Assembly (NCBI GenBank): GCA_003223245.1
Contig: QHYI01000118.1
Span: 64,664 to 128,663, forward strand
Source: Acidobacteriota bacterium
GTDB lineage: Bacteria; Acidobacteriota; Terriglobia; Acidiferrales; UBA7541
Length of the DNA stretch: 64,000 bases
Reading direction: 5' to 3'
In this document: piece after piece, positions 40,910 to 50,330 of the stretch
How positions within the stretch are numbered: position 1 is the stretch's first letter
How the letters are laid out: each line of letters begins with the position of its first letter
Notes under the pieces: generated by a model
What the model was told of the DNA's origin: nothing
What the model saw: the letters and a program-made list of their open reading frames with translations, nothing else
Databases searched by the model: none
Program-made: the position numbers and the translations under genes

Positions 40910-42424
40910 ATGCGAACGACTCTTCTGCTCGGGTTATCCCTTCTTTCCAGCTTGATTCTCGGTTGTCCTCCCGCATCCAACGTCAATCCCGGCTCGCCGT
41001 CGAACCCCGGTCCTGCGACGACGCTTCCGGTAGTTACGCTAGTGGACATCATCCCGGAGTCTCTCGGCGGCGAGACGAATCAGGACAGCGAGCCCTTCCT
41101 CGCCGCGCACTCGGACCCGAATGTGTTGGCTGCTTCGGCGTTCACGCCCAATCCGTCAGGTGCATCGAGCTCGACGGCTCCTATCTTCATCTCGCTCGAT
41201 GGTGGCGACACGTGGACTCTCAACGCTATCGTTCCCAGCGCGGCGATGACCTGTGACATTACACAGGCGTTCGGCGGAACAGCCGTTAACCTGCCGCGCG
41301 GCACGCTCTACAACGGGATTCTGAGAAATCCTTGCTCGAACGGAACCACTCTGCGCGAGCTGGACACGCCCGACATCGCTTCCTCCGCCCCGATGGCCGT
41401 CCAGAATTCGCGGGACGATGTCGATCAGCCTTTCATCCAAGTGGTTCAGTTTCAGAACAAAGACCACATATTCATCGGCAACAACGACTTTGGTGGACCA
41501 AACGGGCGCACGGCGACACTGGACCTATCAACGGACGGAGGTAGCACCTACCAGCCAATTCGCCTCGAAAAGCGAAACACAAATCCGTCGAATGCGCCTT
41601 CGATCCGACCCACGGTTGCGAAGGACAGGACTGTTTATGTGGCATTCTTTGGATGGCGCAGTTTTTCGGGGGACGCGACCTCCGGGACCGCGACTAGCGA
41701 CATCGTCGTCGTGCGCGACGACAGCGGTGGAACAAGCGTTCCTCCATTTGAAGCGCTCAAAGACCCTTCGGACAATGTGGCCGGCCGCTTGGTCGCTACG
41801 GGCCGCACCATTCCCTGGGCGAATCCCTGGCCGAACCCCGGGCCTCTGGGACAGGAGCGCATTGGCTCAAGCCTCTCGATTGCCGTAGACCCAAATGACA
41901 GCAAGACTCTTTACATCGCATGGGCTGATCGCAGCGGGAGCGACATCTACACGCTTCATCTCCGTCGGTCAGTAGACCGCGGACAAACCTGGTCGGGCGA
42001 TCTACGCACTCTCTCCAATGCCACGAATCCAGCGTTGGCGATCGCCGAAAACGGCACCGCGGGTTTTCTGTACCAACAGGTGACCGGTTCGGGCGGCACC
42101 GCTCGCTGGGCCACACACTTGGAACAAACCAGGGACGCCTTCGCGCACATCAAAGATACTGTCTTGGCGAACACGCCGGCCAACGAGCCGCCCATGAAAG
42201 GCCTGCCCTATCTTGGGGATTATAATTACTTGCTTGCCGCGCAAGGCGAGTTCCGTGGCATTTTCTCAGCGAACAACAAGCCCGACCCGGCAAATTTCCC
42301 GAGCGGGATGCCCAAGTACCAACGTCACGTGGATTTGACAACAAAGCAATTGCTCGATGGCTCGGTGAATCCGGTGGATGTTTCCATTGACCCCTTCTAT
42401 TTTCGAGTTTCCGTCCTGCACTGA
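40910..42424 (+). CDS. Secreted lipoprotein with sialidase/BNR-like beta-propeller repeats
   Basis: Lipobox LILGC; ISLDGGDTWTLN, LSTDGGSTY, RSVDRGQTWSGD Asp-box-like motifs; start trimmed to MRTTLLLGL. Confidence 0.75.
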   Translation: MRTTLLLGLSLLSSLILGCPPASNVNPGSPSNPGPATTLPVVTLVDIIPESLGGETNQDSEPFLAAHSDPNVLAASAFTPNPSGASSSTAPIFISLDGGDTWTLNAIVPSAAMTCDITQAFGGTAVNLPRGTLYNGILRNPCSNGTTLRELDTPDIASSAPMAVQNSRDDVDQPFIQVVQFQNKDHIFIGNNDFGGPNGRTATLDLSTDGGSTYQPIRLEKRNTNPSNAPSIRPTVAKDRTVYVAFFGWRSFSGDATSGTATSDIVVVRDDSGGTSVPPFEALKDPSDNVAGRLVATGRTIPWANPWPNPGPLGQERIGSSLSIAVDPNDSKTLYIAWADRSGSDIYTLHLRRSVDRGQTWSGDLRTLSNATNPALAIAENGTAGFLYQQVTGSGGTARWATHLEQTRDAFAHIKDTVLANTPANEPPMKGLPYLGDYNYLLAAQGEFRGIFSANNKPDPANFPSGMPKYQRHVDLTTKQLLDGSVNPVDVSIDPFYFRVSVLH

Positions 42425-42460
42425 CGGCGAGTGCCCACGGGAGGAGAGGAGGCAGTAGCC

Positions 42461-43321
42461 ATGAGAAAACATTGGATGGTACAGGCATCGCGATCGGTGG
42501 TTTTCTGCTCGCTCGTCGTCGGAGTCCTCCTGCACTCCAGTTGGGCACAGGACCGCGCAGCTCTCATGAAGCAAGCGAGCATCATCTTCCGTGGCACCGT
42601 AAAGAAAAAAGGAGACGTGTCTTTCAAGGGCATTCCCAAGTCGGACCGGACCATTGTGGTTGTGGTCGACGAAGTGATCCAGAAGCCGTCCGCAGTCTCA
42701 CTTGCCAAAGGAGCAGAGGTGACCGTGGATGCGGTAGACGCCGAGGCGCTGTCCGCCGGTTCCAGTTTTGTTTTTTACACGGAAGGCTGGATCTACGGTT
42801 CTGGGGTGGCCGTACGCGAAATCGGTCACGAGGCTGCTCCTGTGCGAACGGCGGAGTTGGCGGAGCCCATGGGAGCCCAGCTTGAACAGACCCGGAAGGA
42901 GATGAGCGACAACGAACTCCGCTCTCGCCTGGATGCTGCGGACATCGTCGTGACCGGCCAAGTCACTGCGGTGCATCCCTGGAACCCGCCGTCCCTGGTT
43001 GCAACTCGGCCGCGCATCTCCGAACACGCCGCCAACTGGCAGGAGGCCGTGATTCGTGTCAAAACAGCATTGAAGGGCGCGCCCGCGGATCATGAAATTG
43101 TAGTGCGTTTTCCGGGGTCCTGGGACATCGCCTGGGCATCGACTCCCAAGCTCCAGTCCGGGCAATCGGGCACTTTCATTCTTCAGAAGGACAAGGTTAC
43201 CGGTGTGCCGAGGGCGGCGCTCGCAGGCAGATCCGTGGATGCTCATACTGCCCTGAAGCCGGGCGACGTCTTGCCGATCAGCGAAGCGCAGCGTGTCCGT
43301 GCGCTCTTGCGGAAGGAGTAG
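42461..43321 (+). CDS. Secreted hypothetical protein
   Basis: MRKHWMVQASRSVVFCSLVVGVLLHSSWAQ signal peptide; 286 aa. Confidence 0.65.
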   Translation: MRKHWMVQASRSVVFCSLVVGVLLHSSWAQDRAALMKQASIIFRGTVKKKGDVSFKGIPKSDRTIVVVVDEVIQKPSAVSLAKGAEVTVDAVDAEALSAGSSFVFYTEGWIYGSGVAVREIGHEAAPVRTAELAEPMGAQLEQTRKEMSDNELRSRLDAADIVVTGQVTAVHPWNPPSLVATRPRISEHAANWQEAVIRVKTALKGAPADHEIVVRFPGSWDIAWASTPKLQSGQSGTFILQKDKVTGVPRAALAGRSVDAHTALKPGDVLPISEAQRVRALLRKE

Positions 43322-43452
43322 CCCTTGTTCCGTCTCGGCGTTACTTCGAGAAGACCGGCAGGCTTCCGCACCTCACAACTCTTGAGAAGGCGATAGAAAA
43401 ATCAGTCGAGGCGCGGACAAGGCGAGTGGGAATTCGATCACTAAGCGAGCGG

Positions 43453-45039
43453 CTACGGCTTCAGCCGCTTATCCGTGCATAGTTTGTCGAGTCTCTTCCC
43501 CAGATCCGGACGCTCGCCGGGCGGGAGTTTTTTTCCGGATACTTCATAGGCTGCGCAGAAGTACGCCACCGCGGCCCGATCCCAAACTTGTTTGGCTGCA
43601 TGCACGGGAAGAGGCGGTAGCTGGCCGGCGGCAGGCGGCGTTTTCGCGGCCCCCTGCGCCGCAGCACTCGCCGCCTCCGGGACAGGGCAGGACAACCTTG
43701 CGTTCTTCTCTTGAAAAACTTTCAATGAAGTTGCACTCTGCTGCGCCGCAGTCATCTTGGCTGAAAATCTCGGAAAAACGTTCGTGCCGAATCCAGCCGC
43801 TGTCAGGCCCTTGCCCTGATTGAAGTACCGAAACAATCTTCCCACGTGCTCTTCCGAACTTTCCGCAGGGCTGGTTTTCGTCGCCTCGCTCTTTCGAGTC
43901 GTAAGCATCTGTAGCAGATTCTCCTTCTCGACCTTCTTGTACTCCACGGAGGAAGCCGCGTCCGGCCAGGTGAACTGTACAATCACCTCGGTCAGTCCTT
44001 GCCCGCCCGGAGGGGGCAGGGGAATGGTGATCTCTTCGCCCCGATCTGGCACAAAGTTATAAGCAGGGCACTGACTCAGCTGGGGAATCGAACTTGCAAC
44101 CTCTTGACTCTTGACGATCGGGCCAGCCGTTGACTTGTACGGTAGAACGAGATGGATGGCCTGTCCCGTAGAGGCGACGTCTAGCTGGTGATCCAGGTGA
44201 CTGCAGAAGCCTTCGTCGCCCCAATTGCGCGCAAAAATCGCCCAGGTGTTATTTCCCTTCGATTCATCCACCTGGATCGCGACTGCATAAGCAGGATGAA
44301 CTTCGCTCCGGCACCCGTGCTCACAATCTATGCCAAAGATGCCGTAAATCACACCGTATGCGAGTCCTGGGCCGGGGTGCAGGTGATTCTCAACTGTGGA
44401 ATAGTCTCCCGAAGCAGCCCCCTCCGATGCCAATCGAGCGAAATCCTCCCACCATTGAGTGCCAAACCGGCTCTCTAACTCGCGAGAATCGAACTCGACC
44501 TCGATGTATCTGCCGTCGTTATGGGAAAGTTCATTGTTGTTTCCTGTAAGGCCGTTTTCATTATCCGGCACTAGCAGCAGGTTATAGTCCCAGTCGTCGG
44601 CAAAGTTCAGCCAGCCAACAGCTCCTTGCCCGCTAGCTACCGTCCAGTCGGCATGGCCATTAATCGAAGAGGAATCCCCGAACAGACTGCAGAGTGCTCC
44701 CGTAATTCCGGCCCCCGTGTCCTCCACAAGGTACTTTGATTGGTCTGTGCACGCGCCTTGGTACGGTTGGACGTTCTTCTTCTTGCAATCGGAATCCACC
44801 GTGGGTGGGAGATTCTGGGGTTTCTGAATCTGCGGAGCCCAACGGGGATTGTCGGGAGAACCGTTCGAGTCACTGCCCGGCGAGGTCAGATCGAAGTCCT
44901 TCGCGCCCGTGGTGGTGCCATACGGCGGCTGTGGCGTCCAAGTGGCTGGATGTCGAGGACAACCAGGGAGTATGAGAACACAGCTAAACAAAAGCGAAAT
45001 CAAAAGAATCGCGCCGACTCGTTGTGTGAGAAGCGCCAT
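43453..45039 (-). CDS. Putative lipoprotein of unknown function
   Basis: LLISLLFSCVLILPGCPRHPATW lipobox; 528 aa; no recognised family. Confidence 0.65.
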   Translation of the reverse strand: MALLTQRVGAILLISLLFSCVLILPGCPRHPATWTPQPPYGTTTGAKDFDLTSPGSDSNGSPDNPRWAPQIQKPQNLPPTVDSDCKKKNVQPYQGACTDQSKYLVEDTGAGITGALCSLFGDSSSINGHADWTVASGQGAVGWLNFADDWDYNLLLVPDNENGLTGNNNELSHNDGRYIEVEFDSRELESRFGTQWWEDFARLASEGAASGDYSTVENHLHPGPGLAYGVIYGIFGIDCEHGCRSEVHPAYAVAIQVDESKGNNTWAIFARNWGDEGFCSHLDHQLDVASTGQAIHLVLPYKSTAGPIVKSQEVASSIPQLSQCPAYNFVPDRGEEITIPLPPPGGQGLTEVIVQFTWPDAASSVEYKKVEKENLLQMLTTRKSEATKTSPAESSEEHVGRLFRYFNQGKGLTAAGFGTNVFPRFSAKMTAAQQSATSLKVFQEKNARLSCPVPEAASAAAQGAAKTPPAAGQLPPLPVHAAKQVWDRAAVAYFCAAYEVSGKKLPPGERPDLGKRLDKLCTDKRLKP

Positions 45040-45591
45040 AGCATTCCACTCTATCTCATATCTAACATAGCTATTTATATCCTAGCTAGCTAGATGTCCG
45101 TCAAGCATGTTGTTCCGAAAAATCAGAACTCACGCGAAAGCAGCTCATCGGACTTCCGCTTCCGCCAACATTCGTGATTGGTCTTGAATATGCCTGTTTC
45201 TGACGTCTTGGCGAGCGTCGAACTTGGAGAGAGGCACTTTTCGGAATCTCTGAATGGTCGACTCAACGGAAATCTTGAAGGGCCCTCACTCGCCTTGGCG
45301 CTTCCCATCAAGGCAAAGGACCCGCCGACAAACAAGCATGGGATTGATTCTTCTTGGCAAAGCCGACTTTCTAACGCACGGCCTGGAGCAGCATTCGGAG
45401 GTTATTGGCGACTGGTAAATGACAACGGGCCATGCAAGAGCAATCCGGCTCCAGGCGCATTGTTTTGCCAATTGTGAACTGTAGAATCGATCCAGATTTT
45501 GGAGATGTATCTCGTAGAGGGCTGGTTCAACCGCGAGGGAGCGATCGTACAGTTCCAAGGCGGTAGTGTTTTGCGATGGCGACGTTTTCGC

Positions 45592-45620
45592 TTGACAGTG
45601 CATAACACTGGTGTTATATT
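45592..45620 (+). promoter_or_regulatory. Promoter of the HigBA-like operon
   Basis: TTGACA, 17-nt spacer, TATATT. Confidence 0.75.
45602..45617. promoter_or_regulatory. Candidate autoregulatory operator in the promoter spacer
   Basis: ATAACAC-TG-GTGTTAT, perfect 7-bp arms overlapping the -10 box. Confidence 0.65.
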
Positions 45621-45626
45621 ACATGA

Positions 45627-45983
45627 ATGGCATGGGACATCGAAGCGACCGACGAGTTCAAGCAGTGGTTCGCGGGATTGGCTGAAGCCGAGCAGATTTC
45701 CATTGGCCGTAAGGTCGATTTGCTCGAGATGCTTGGACCGGTATTGGGAAGGCCCGATGTGGATTCGATCAAAGGTTCGCGCTTTCCGAATATGAAGGAA
45801 TTGCGCGTTCAGCACGGTGGCAAGCCATATCGTGTGCTTTTCGCCTTCGATCCGCGCCAAACGGGAATCCTGCTGATTGGCGGGCGCAAGGGTGCGAAAG
45901 GCTGGTACGAGAAAGCCATCGCTCTTGCGGATGGCATCTATAGCCGCTATTTAGCGGAACTCAAGAAAGAGGGGTTGATCTGA
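45627..45983 (+). CDS. HigB/RelE-type toxin (phage Gp49-like)
   Basis: FKQWFAGLAEAEQISIGRKVDLLEMLGP...GSRFPNMKELRVQHGGKPYRVLFAFDPRQTGILLIGGRKGAKGWYEKAI. Confidence 0.9.
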   Translation: MAWDIEATDEFKQWFAGLAEAEQISIGRKVDLLEMLGPVLGRPDVDSIKGSRFPNMKELRVQHGGKPYRVLFAFDPRQTGILLIGGRKGAKGWYEKAIALADGIYSRYLAELKKEGLI

Positions 45984-46328
45984 ATGCGGACAAAATGGAG
46001 CGATTTGAAAAACGAAACGATGAGTCCGGTGGCGCAGCGTAAAGCCCGCGAACTCGCGGAGCGGGACCTGGCTGAAATCGAAATGAGAGAGCTTCGCGAA
46101 ACCTTGAAGGTGACGCAAGAGGAGCTCGCCGACAAACTCAAGGTTACGCAGGTAGCCGTGTCGCGCCTGGAACGCCGCTCCGACATGCATCTGAGCACAC
46201 TTCGGCAGTTCGTGCGCGCGCTCGGTGGCGAGCTGGAGATTCGCGCAGTCTTCGCGGGGCGCTCGGTGAGACTCACACACATCGGAACGGCTAGCGTAGC
46301 GAAGCGCAAATCGCGCTCGCGTCGGTAG
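45984..46328 (+). CDS. HigA-like XRE-family antitoxin
   Basis: LRETLKVTQEELADKLKVTQVAVSRLERRSDMHLSTLRQFVRALGGELEI. Confidence 0.9.
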   Translation: MRTKWSDLKNETMSPVAQRKARELAERDLAEIEMRELRETLKVTQEELADKLKVTQVAVSRLERRSDMHLSTLRQFVRALGGELEIRAVFAGRSVRLTHIGTASVAKRKSRSRR

Positions 46329-46896
46329 CCGTTTGATTGGCCACTGCGGCCCCACGGACATCCCCCTATTCTGGGAACGGATCCTCACACACATGCCGTA
46401 TTCTGAGCTTCACAGCTACATAGCCGCCCTTACGCAGCACCGCCATCCATCGAACTGGCGTGGCGGCAAGGCGCGCGAAGCTTGAAGCTTGAGCTGTCGA
46501 GCATGGCTATCTTGGCATCGGCAGGTGCGCAAGACGTCGGAGTGGAATAACGTTGGCCTCATAATGTTATAGTGCCGACTACAGGCACCCACCTATCGGC
46601 CCCATAACAAAACAAGCGAACTGACATCTACCACCGCGTGAGAGTGGACAGACCGCTTGTCCATTGATCAGGGGGCGACCCAAGCGGCACGAAACACTTT
46701 GCGCCAATCGCTTCTTAATGATCAAGAAACGACTGCTATATAGGAAACTTATTTTTGCGTGAGCCCTTAGCTTAAAACCTTGCAAATAATGGGCTTGAAA
46801 CACGGTTGCTTTGGTCCTGCAACTATTGGTTGAAACGTTTCACAACAATTGAAAACGGGCAGTGCCACAAGCTTTTCGTGCGAGGCTTAAAGAAGT

Positions 46897-47225
46897 ATGG
46901 CTATCACCGAAAAGACACGAAAGTTGCTCTGGGGAAGGTCTGGTAATCGTTGTGCCATGTTCCGTTGCAAGCTCGCAATTGATGAAACAGAAACGAACCC
47001 AGATTCAATCGTTGTGGAGACGAGTGTCATATCGTATCTGGCCAGCAGTTTGGGCCAAGGTACGATTCCAATTTCCCCGCCGATAAATTAGACGAAGCCG
47101 AAAACCTCATTTTGCTCTGTGAGGTTCATCACAAGTTAGTGGATGACCAGACCGAAACCTACACTGCAGACGTTCGTACCGTCCGGCCAGACCATGTTTC
47201 GCCGCTGACTCGTAAGCAACAATAA
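46897..47225 (+). pseudogene. HNH endonuclease, single frameshift
   Basis: MAITEKTRKLLWGRSGNRCAMFRCKLAIDETETNPDSIV then, in another frame, GDECHIVSGQQFGPRYDSNFPADKLDEAENLILLCEVHHKLVDDQTETYTADVRTVRPDH. Confidence 0.8.
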
Positions 47226-47489
47226 TGTCCGGCGCGGCTCAATGTGTCGCGGAAAAGGCGGAGGTGTGGGATGAACCGCTTATCAAGCCACGTTCTATTG
47301 CCGATCTCCACCACGAACCGGCAGGTCGGCATATTCTTTGATGCAATCAATGCCCTAACTCGACAAGGTTCCATCAAAGTTCCATCAAACCGTCAAAAAT
47401 GAGCCTAAACACACCAAAGCCACCAACAGTTAAGTCCTTGATCTTGCTTGGGCTTAGGGTTGGTGGCTTAGGTTCGTTTGGATTAAAAG

Positions 47490-47537
47490 CGATTCGTAAT
47501 CGGCAGGCCGCGGGTTCAAGTCCCGCGCTCGGCTCCA
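47490..47537 (+). repeat. tRNA-Thr 3'-half remnant (att-like site)
   Basis: CGATTCGTAATCGGCAGGCCGCGGGTTCAAGTCCCGCGCTCGGCTCCA, homologous to the 3' part of tRNA-Thr at 39406-39480. Confidence 0.88.
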
Positions 47538-47800
47538 AAATTTGTTGGGTCCAGCCCGATCTACGAGGAAGAGAATTCAGACGCTTCTCAAAGTGCGCGG
47601 TGGAGATGATCACGTTCACTATCTTTGCTACCTTCTGACTGACAGGCGTTCGGGACAAGGAAATGCGCCCATTGAGCGAGCTCCTGCTTAGCAGGCAGCG
47701 GCCCACATTTGCTACCAGCTGCGAGGAAAGCTGACCAAAACAGGAAAAGGAATTTTGGACGCAGCCCATAAGGCTTGGTAAGCTATTCCCAGGCTTACCT

Positions 47801-48079
47801 ATGAAGATTTCCTTGAGTCCGGACGTTGAGCAACTGATCGCTGAAAGGGTCAAAAGTGGCCGCTATCAGTCCGCCGATGAAGCAGTGCGCGAAGGCTTAA
47901 AGCTGCTGGAGGAACGCGAGAAAGAGACGCGTCGCGCGCCTTCAAACGGCACGCCCAATTTCATGGCAGCTTTTGAGAGCATCGCCAATGATGTTCCCGA
48001 TGCGGATTGGGGCAAGGTGCCCGTTGATCTGTCGAAGAATCTGGATCACTACCTTTACGGGGGCCAGAAGACATCCTGA
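47801..48079 (+). CDS. ParD/CopG-like antitoxin
   Basis: MKISLSPDVEQLIAERVKSGRYQSADEAVREGLKLLEEREKE. Confidence 0.85.
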   Translation: MKISLSPDVEQLIAERVKSGRYQSADEAVREGLKLLEEREKETRRAPSNGTPNFMAAFESIANDVPDADWGKVPVDLSKNLDHYLYGGQKTS

Positions 48080-48489
48080 TGGAGCGGGTGTTTGCTGACA
48101 CCGGCTATTGGATCGCGCTTCTGAACCCTCGCGACGATCTTCATAACAAGGCCACTGCAGTCGCGCGAGATTACGGTCTGGGCCAGATCGTAACGAGCGA
48201 GATGGTTCTCACCGAGTTCCTCAACAGCTTCAGCGATTACGGGCCGCGACTGCGGCAAGCGGCAGCAAGGGCGGTCGCATCGCTTCGGGATGCATCCGAG
48301 ATCGTTATCATCCCGCAGACAACTCTGCTCTTTGAAAGGGCGCTGAAGCGATATCAGGACATGACCGACAAGAACTGGAGTCTCACAGACTGCGCCAGTT
48401 TCTTAATTATGGAAGAGCAGCGACTTGCGGCTGCACGCACTCACGACCGGCATTTCGCCCAAGCAGGATTCCAGACGCTGCTGCGCTAA
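48079..48489 (+). CDS. PIN-domain (VapC-type) toxin
   Basis: VFADTGYWIALLNPRDDLHNKA...TSEMVLTEFLN...LTDCASFLIMEEQRLAAARTHDRHFAQAGF. Confidence 0.9.
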   Translation: MERVFADTGYWIALLNPRDDLHNKATAVARDYGLGQIVTSEMVLTEFLNSFSDYGPRLRQAAARAVASLRDASEIVIIPQTTLLFERALKRYQDMTDKNWSLTDCASFLIMEEQRLAAARTHDRHFAQAGFQTLLR

Positions 48490-48649
48490 TCGACGGCAGA
48501 GCTGTGCCTCGCACAATCCAAAATATTTCTAAAATGAACAACATGTGGAGAGGTCGGCAACATTAGTTACGCGAACTAAATTTATGGTCTTGGATGGTTG
48601 GGAGAGCAAAAACTGCGGATGTAAATATTGGAAGGGTCTTTGACGGTTG

Positions 48650-48688
48650 GTGACAGGGCAGCGTTCTAACCAACTGAACTACGTCCCC
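48650..48688 (-). pseudogene. tRNA-Asp(GTC) 5'-half fragment
   Basis: Reverse strand GGGGACGTAGTTCAGTTGGTTAGAACGCTGCCCTGTCAC, then diverges before the anticodon-stem 3' strand. Confidence 0.8.
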
Positions 48689-49452
48689 AGCCGTGGAATC
48701 AGCGACTTACCGTAAAGCCTTAAGGAATAAGGCTGTTGCAAGTTTCGCATATAGCGCACGTTTTGCTTGCGGTGCATACGGTAGCAGCTGTCCATCTCTG
48801 CCCACACCGCCAGCATCGGTTGGTAGCCGCGCGACCCTTCGTAGGTATATAGGGCCTCTCGTTTGCGACTCTCGATTATCGTGGCGTCTTGATCCACCGT
48901 GAAGATCTTCTGATCCGCACAGCGTTCCCCCAACCGCTGAATCAGATCTCGGTTCACTCGCCCCAGCCCCTCCAGCGCCCGGTTCTCTTCGGGAATGTAG
49001 GCGATGGCATCCGGTAGACGCCGTTGCTGTGCTTCCTCAATCTTTTCCTCTTCGTGAAAAGCGTTCAAAAACTTGCGCGCCGCTTCCGGAGAAGGCAGCT
49101 CATGTCCAACGAGCTCCGCCAACCCCCCATCGCTGCGTAGGTGTGCGAAATCGTCCAGGCACTCTCCCCCGGCCGCGTTCAAAATGACGAAACTCTCGAC
49201 GAACGTGGCCTCGTCGTAGCCCCGCTCGCGTTCCTTGACGGCCACGTGTTGCTGCATGCTGCCCGGCAGCCCCAGGGAACGGAATGCTTGGACGACCAGC
49301 GGAATCCCGCCGAGGGCCGTCAAGGTCTCTTCGAGCGGCTTGGGATCCACTTCGAACAGCAACGGCGACTCGGTTGGTGAAGGTTGCATTCGGCGCATGC
49401 CCGCCATCGTACGCGAATCGCGCACCTTGCGGGTGCGAATTCCTGAGCACAC
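48689..49452 (-). mobile_element. IS1380-like transposase, apparently shortened
   Basis: LLFEVDPKPLEETLTALGGIPLVVQAFRSLGLPGSMQQHVAVKERERGYDEATFVESFVILNAAGGECLDDFAHLRSD; VDQDATIIESRKREALYTYEGSRGYQPMLAVWAE; ORF is only 257 aa. Confidence 0.75.
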
Positions 49453-49564
49453 GCCTTCTCTTGTCGTTGCGGCTTTTATGCCTATCCATGGGCTCTAACA
49501 CTCGCCTCGCCAGCCACCGAGCTACCACACGTCCTCGTTAGCGACGGATCGGGGTGTATAACCG

Positions 49565-50059
49565 TTGGTTTGCAATGCGGTTGAATGCCTATTGGTGGGG
49601 ATTTGTCTGGCCTGCAATTATCGCAATGCCCCGCCAAAGAACCTAACCGAGGAAGGCACAGCGACCATCAACTTGAGCGCAGTGACTAATTCCAGCCAGA
49701 CCCAGGTGTTCAACGAAGTGAAGCAGGCAAGCCGCCTCCCCAGTGCGGTGCTCGATAAGCTCGGGGGAATAGCGGACCCGGGGCAACCATTCAATACAAC
49801 CTGCGCTGTCGACTCGAAATTGCCGATGCGGCAACTTTTTGTGGCGGCTGTGTCCGAGAACTACTGTATTGTAAGCTGCTGGCAAGGCGGCATCATTCTT
49901 AGCATGGAGACAAGGATCTTTGAATTGTCGCCAGGAAGGGTCAAGCGCATATGGGTTTCCGCCGGGGGCGGCCTCGATTTTCGGGACCTCAAAGAGACCG
50001 TGGAGTTAGGTCGCATGCGGTTCCAACGGGTTCCCGTAACGCCCGATTTCAGGCAATGA
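49565..50059 (+). CDS. Hypothetical protein
   Basis: 164-aa ORF, no recognised family; start uncertain. Confidence 0.4.
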   Translation: MVCNAVECLLVGICLACNYRNAPPKNLTEEGTATINLSAVTNSSQTQVFNEVKQASRLPSAVLDKLGGIADPGQPFNTTCAVDSKLPMRQLFVAAVSENYCIVSCWQGGIILSMETRIFELSPGRVKRIWVSAGGGLDFRDLKETVELGRMRFQRVPVTPDFRQ

Positions 50060-50330
50060 CTCGTTTTCGATATTTCTCTGAGCCACACCAGCTCTGTTTG
50101 AAATTGGTGGACAGTTTTGTACAAGCAACCTGCTAAGAGAGACCGGAAATACTTCGTTCAGCAATTCCCTGCCTGGAGAGACGTGCCAGGTCCCAGTAAG
50201 TCGCCTAACCGGTAAAGTCCCCGACGCGAAATCAACTTCGGCGATTACCGCGTTAGAACGTAGCCGCCCGGCGGCAGACGCTACGCGTGAGGTAGCGGAG
50301 CAGTGGTTGCCTGTCGGTTGAGATATAAGG

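Noticed and set aside
46897-47091. Apparent PIN-toxin start (VVETSVISYLASS) inside a short ORF
   Set aside because: The same bases in another frame read as the natural continuation of the HNH protein (GDECHIVSGQQFGPRYDSN), so the PIN-like string is a frameshift artefact.
47374-47853. 159-aa minus-strand ORF containing LEPSAGLEPAACRLRIAF
   Set aside because: This is the antisense translation of the tRNA-Thr 3' fragment plus flanks, a well-known spurious ORF type; not a protein gene.
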